Shown here: one piece after another, positions 62,765 to 64,000 of the stretch
Numbering within the stretch: position 1 is the stretch's first letter
Layout: each line of letters opens with the position of its first letter
Assembly (NCBI GenBank): GCA_030248195.1
Contig: JASAND010007604.1
Span: 1 to 64,000 of the forward strand
DNA length: 64,000 nucleotides
From: Trissonchulus latispiculum
Lineage: Eukaryota; Nematoda; Enoplea; Enoplida; Ironidae
Reading direction: 5' to 3'
Made by a program: the position numbers and the translations under genes
Notes under the pieces: generated by a model
Databases searched by the model: none
Seen by the model: only the letters and a program-made list of their open reading frames with translations
What the model was told of the DNA's origin: nothing

Positions 62765-64000
62765 ATGAGTTTGCAGCGTCAAGCGGCGTCTTTGCGTGGG
62801 TACTATCGGTGGTACCGCATAACACCCGATGAGTCAACCAATGATCCTAAAGAATTCCTGTTGGACTGCATCGAAGCTATTCAGAGCCTTATTGGTGACC
62901 GAGCCTTGAAGATGCAATTGAGACTGCATATTTTATTCATCAACGAGATTACCAACGAAACGATGAGCAGTTATTTTGCCAGCAAACAGACTATCATTAT
63001 TCCCGGAGAAGATGTGCCTATGAACTCTATGATTAACCGCATCCTCACCAATATCGAAGAATTCCAACGCAATGGATCAGGATGGGTGATCGATCATGTG
63101 CGATACCTGGATATTCACCTGGCCAAATACCGTCCACTATATGGATCAACATACGTGCCTTTACCGAAGAAACTCCTGGACAAAACAGCAATCATCAATC
63201 CGAAGAATACTGACAATAGATGCTTCATGTGGAGTATCCTGGCAGGTCTCCATCCAATGAAGACAAATGCTAATAGAGTTTTCAAATATCAACAATTTGT
63301 GGATGACCTGAACTTTGAAGGACTGGAATTCCCTATGAAACTGACTGATATCCCGAAGTTTGAACGCCAGAATGATGTCTCCGTCAATGTCTATGGATAC
63401 GACAGATCAGTCCATATCCTGTACCTATCCAGGACCAAACGAGAGAAGCATCTTCATCTCCTCCTTCTGGATAATCAGCACTATTGCCTAATCAAGAACC
63501 TTGGAAGACTCCTGCATGATCAACGGAAGGACAGACACAGAAAATACTTTTGTAATCATTGCCTGTTTCCATTCCCAACAGAAGAAAAATGTAACAATCA
63601 CCAGAAACTTTGTAGTACTGATAATTTACAGATAACAGTAATGCCATCGTCAACTAAACTAAAATTTCAGAATGATCATAGGCGTTTAATGCGACCTTAT
63701 GTAATTTATGCAGATTTTGAGTGTTTACTGGAGAAGATAGATACTTGTCAACCCAACCCGTATTCCTCTTACACGAACAGGTATGAGAGTCATAGACCAT
63801 GTGCATTTGGGTTAGTAGATGTGCTCCAGTGTTGTGAGGGGATGCCTGTTGTCCGAGGTGAACCATTGATTTACCGTGGGGAGGACGCAGTGCAACAATT
63901 CCTTAGAGCCATCCTACTGAAAGGCCAACAGTATCAGGAACGATTGAATAAATACCCACGTTTGCCCAAGCGACTCCTTCAGCATGGTAGTGAATGTCAC
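62765..64000 (+). CDS. protein-primed DNA polymerase B, N-terminal part (cut by the window edge)
   Basis: An open frame of 412 codons from ATG 62765 to the last base without a stop; the gene continues outside. Residues about 1-110 are a Polinton-type N-terminal region. NTDNRCFMWSILAGLHP near 145-160 matches the conserved segment before the exonuclease domain in Polinton polymerases. A Cys/His cluster C263-x2-C266, then H279-x3-C283 looks like a zinc finger. The first exonuclease motif is YADFE with D317 and E319, needed for proofreading. The polymerase active site (YxDTD-type) would lie beyond the window. It copies the linear element using a protein primer. The frame is intact as far as seen. 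Confidence 0.93.
   Translation, partial: MSLQRQAASLRGYYRWYRITPDESTNDPKEFLLDCIEAIQSLIGDRALKMQLRLHILFINEITNETMSSYFASKQTIIIPGEDVPMNSMINRILTNIEEFQRNGSGWVIDHVRYLDIHLAKYRPLYGSTYVPLPKKLLDKTAIINPKNTDNRCFMWSILAGLHPMKTNANRVFKYQQFVDDLNFEGLEFPMKLTDIPKFERQNDVSVNVYGYDRSVHILYLSRTKREKHLHLLLLDNQHYCLIKNLGRLLHDQRKDRHRKYFCNHCLFPFPTEEKCNNHQKLCSTDNLQITVMPSSTKLKFQNDHRRLMRPYVIYADFECLLEKIDTCQPNPYSSYTNRYESHRPCAFGLVDVLQCCEGMPVVRGEPLIYRGEDAVQQFLRAILLKGQQYQERLNKYPRLPKRLLQHGSECH

Larger units (their letters stand above)
52739..64000 (+). mobile_element. Polinton/Maverick element, left part, continues past the window
   Basis: The gene set is diagnostic of Polintons: packaging ATPase, retroviral-type integrase with chromodomain, jelly-roll capsid proteins, adenain-type protease and protein-primed DNA polymerase B. 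All frames are open and tightly packed, with 4-32-nt overlaps in several places, so the copy is recent or under selection. The start given is the first gene; the true left terminus is probably further left, near the tandem repeats at 51.3-52.5 kb. The right terminus is not in the window, so terminal inverted repeats and the 6-bp target duplication expected for the group could not be tested. Confidence 0.93.

Overview
The window looks like a repeat-choked stretch of an invertebrate animal genome; I could not fix the phylum. The animal origin is inferred from GT-AG introns, CR1/Jockey-type LINE remnants, a tRNA-derived SINE, many hAT-like and other terminal-inverted-repeat (TIR) elements, and a CARD-like gene. 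There are few host genes.

Layout. 1-29.2 kb is almost entirely nested non-autonomous elements: a decayed LINE (1.1-3.4 kb); a distinctive poly-G family with CTGG-type ends, a CCGGCTTCGCCGG hairpin and 5-bp target duplications; hAT-like short elements with exact 8-bp duplications; about 1.1-kb elements starting ATAGTCAAGCGGG; two foldback elements (10.2-11.0 and 19.0-20.3 kb); and a 3.2-3.5-kb segment present in three tandem copies (20.5-28.1 kb). 29.7-36.6 kb is bounded by GGTGGTAGTACCA inverted ends with TTAA duplications and encloses an island packed with perfect stem-loops (31.6-35.2 kb). 37.2-41.4 kb holds a second copy of that element, with another element inserted, and a second decayed LINE. 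42-50 kb is the only host-gene-like part: a SINE and two tandem paralogous two-exon genes for secreted proteins with Gln-rich tails.

From about 52.7 kb to the right edge (and beyond) lies a Polinton/Maverick element, the transposon/virus group related to adintoviruses, with intact reading frames. It encodes an FtsK/HerA-type packaging ATPase, chromodomain integrase, double-jelly-roll major capsid protein, adenain-type protease, two tandem penton-like proteins, core-like basic proteins and the start of a protein-primed DNA polymerase B. The integrase and polymerase would serve insertion and copying. The ATPase, capsid proteins and protease form a virion-assembly module. Accessory genes at the left are unusual: a two-exon CARD-domain protein, a TATA-binding-protein (TBP) homologue on the opposite strand, and small secreted Cys-rich proteins. 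The element-encoded TBP and the CARD gene are the strongest candidates for something not previously described. The right terminus lies outside the window, so the element's ends could not be fixed.
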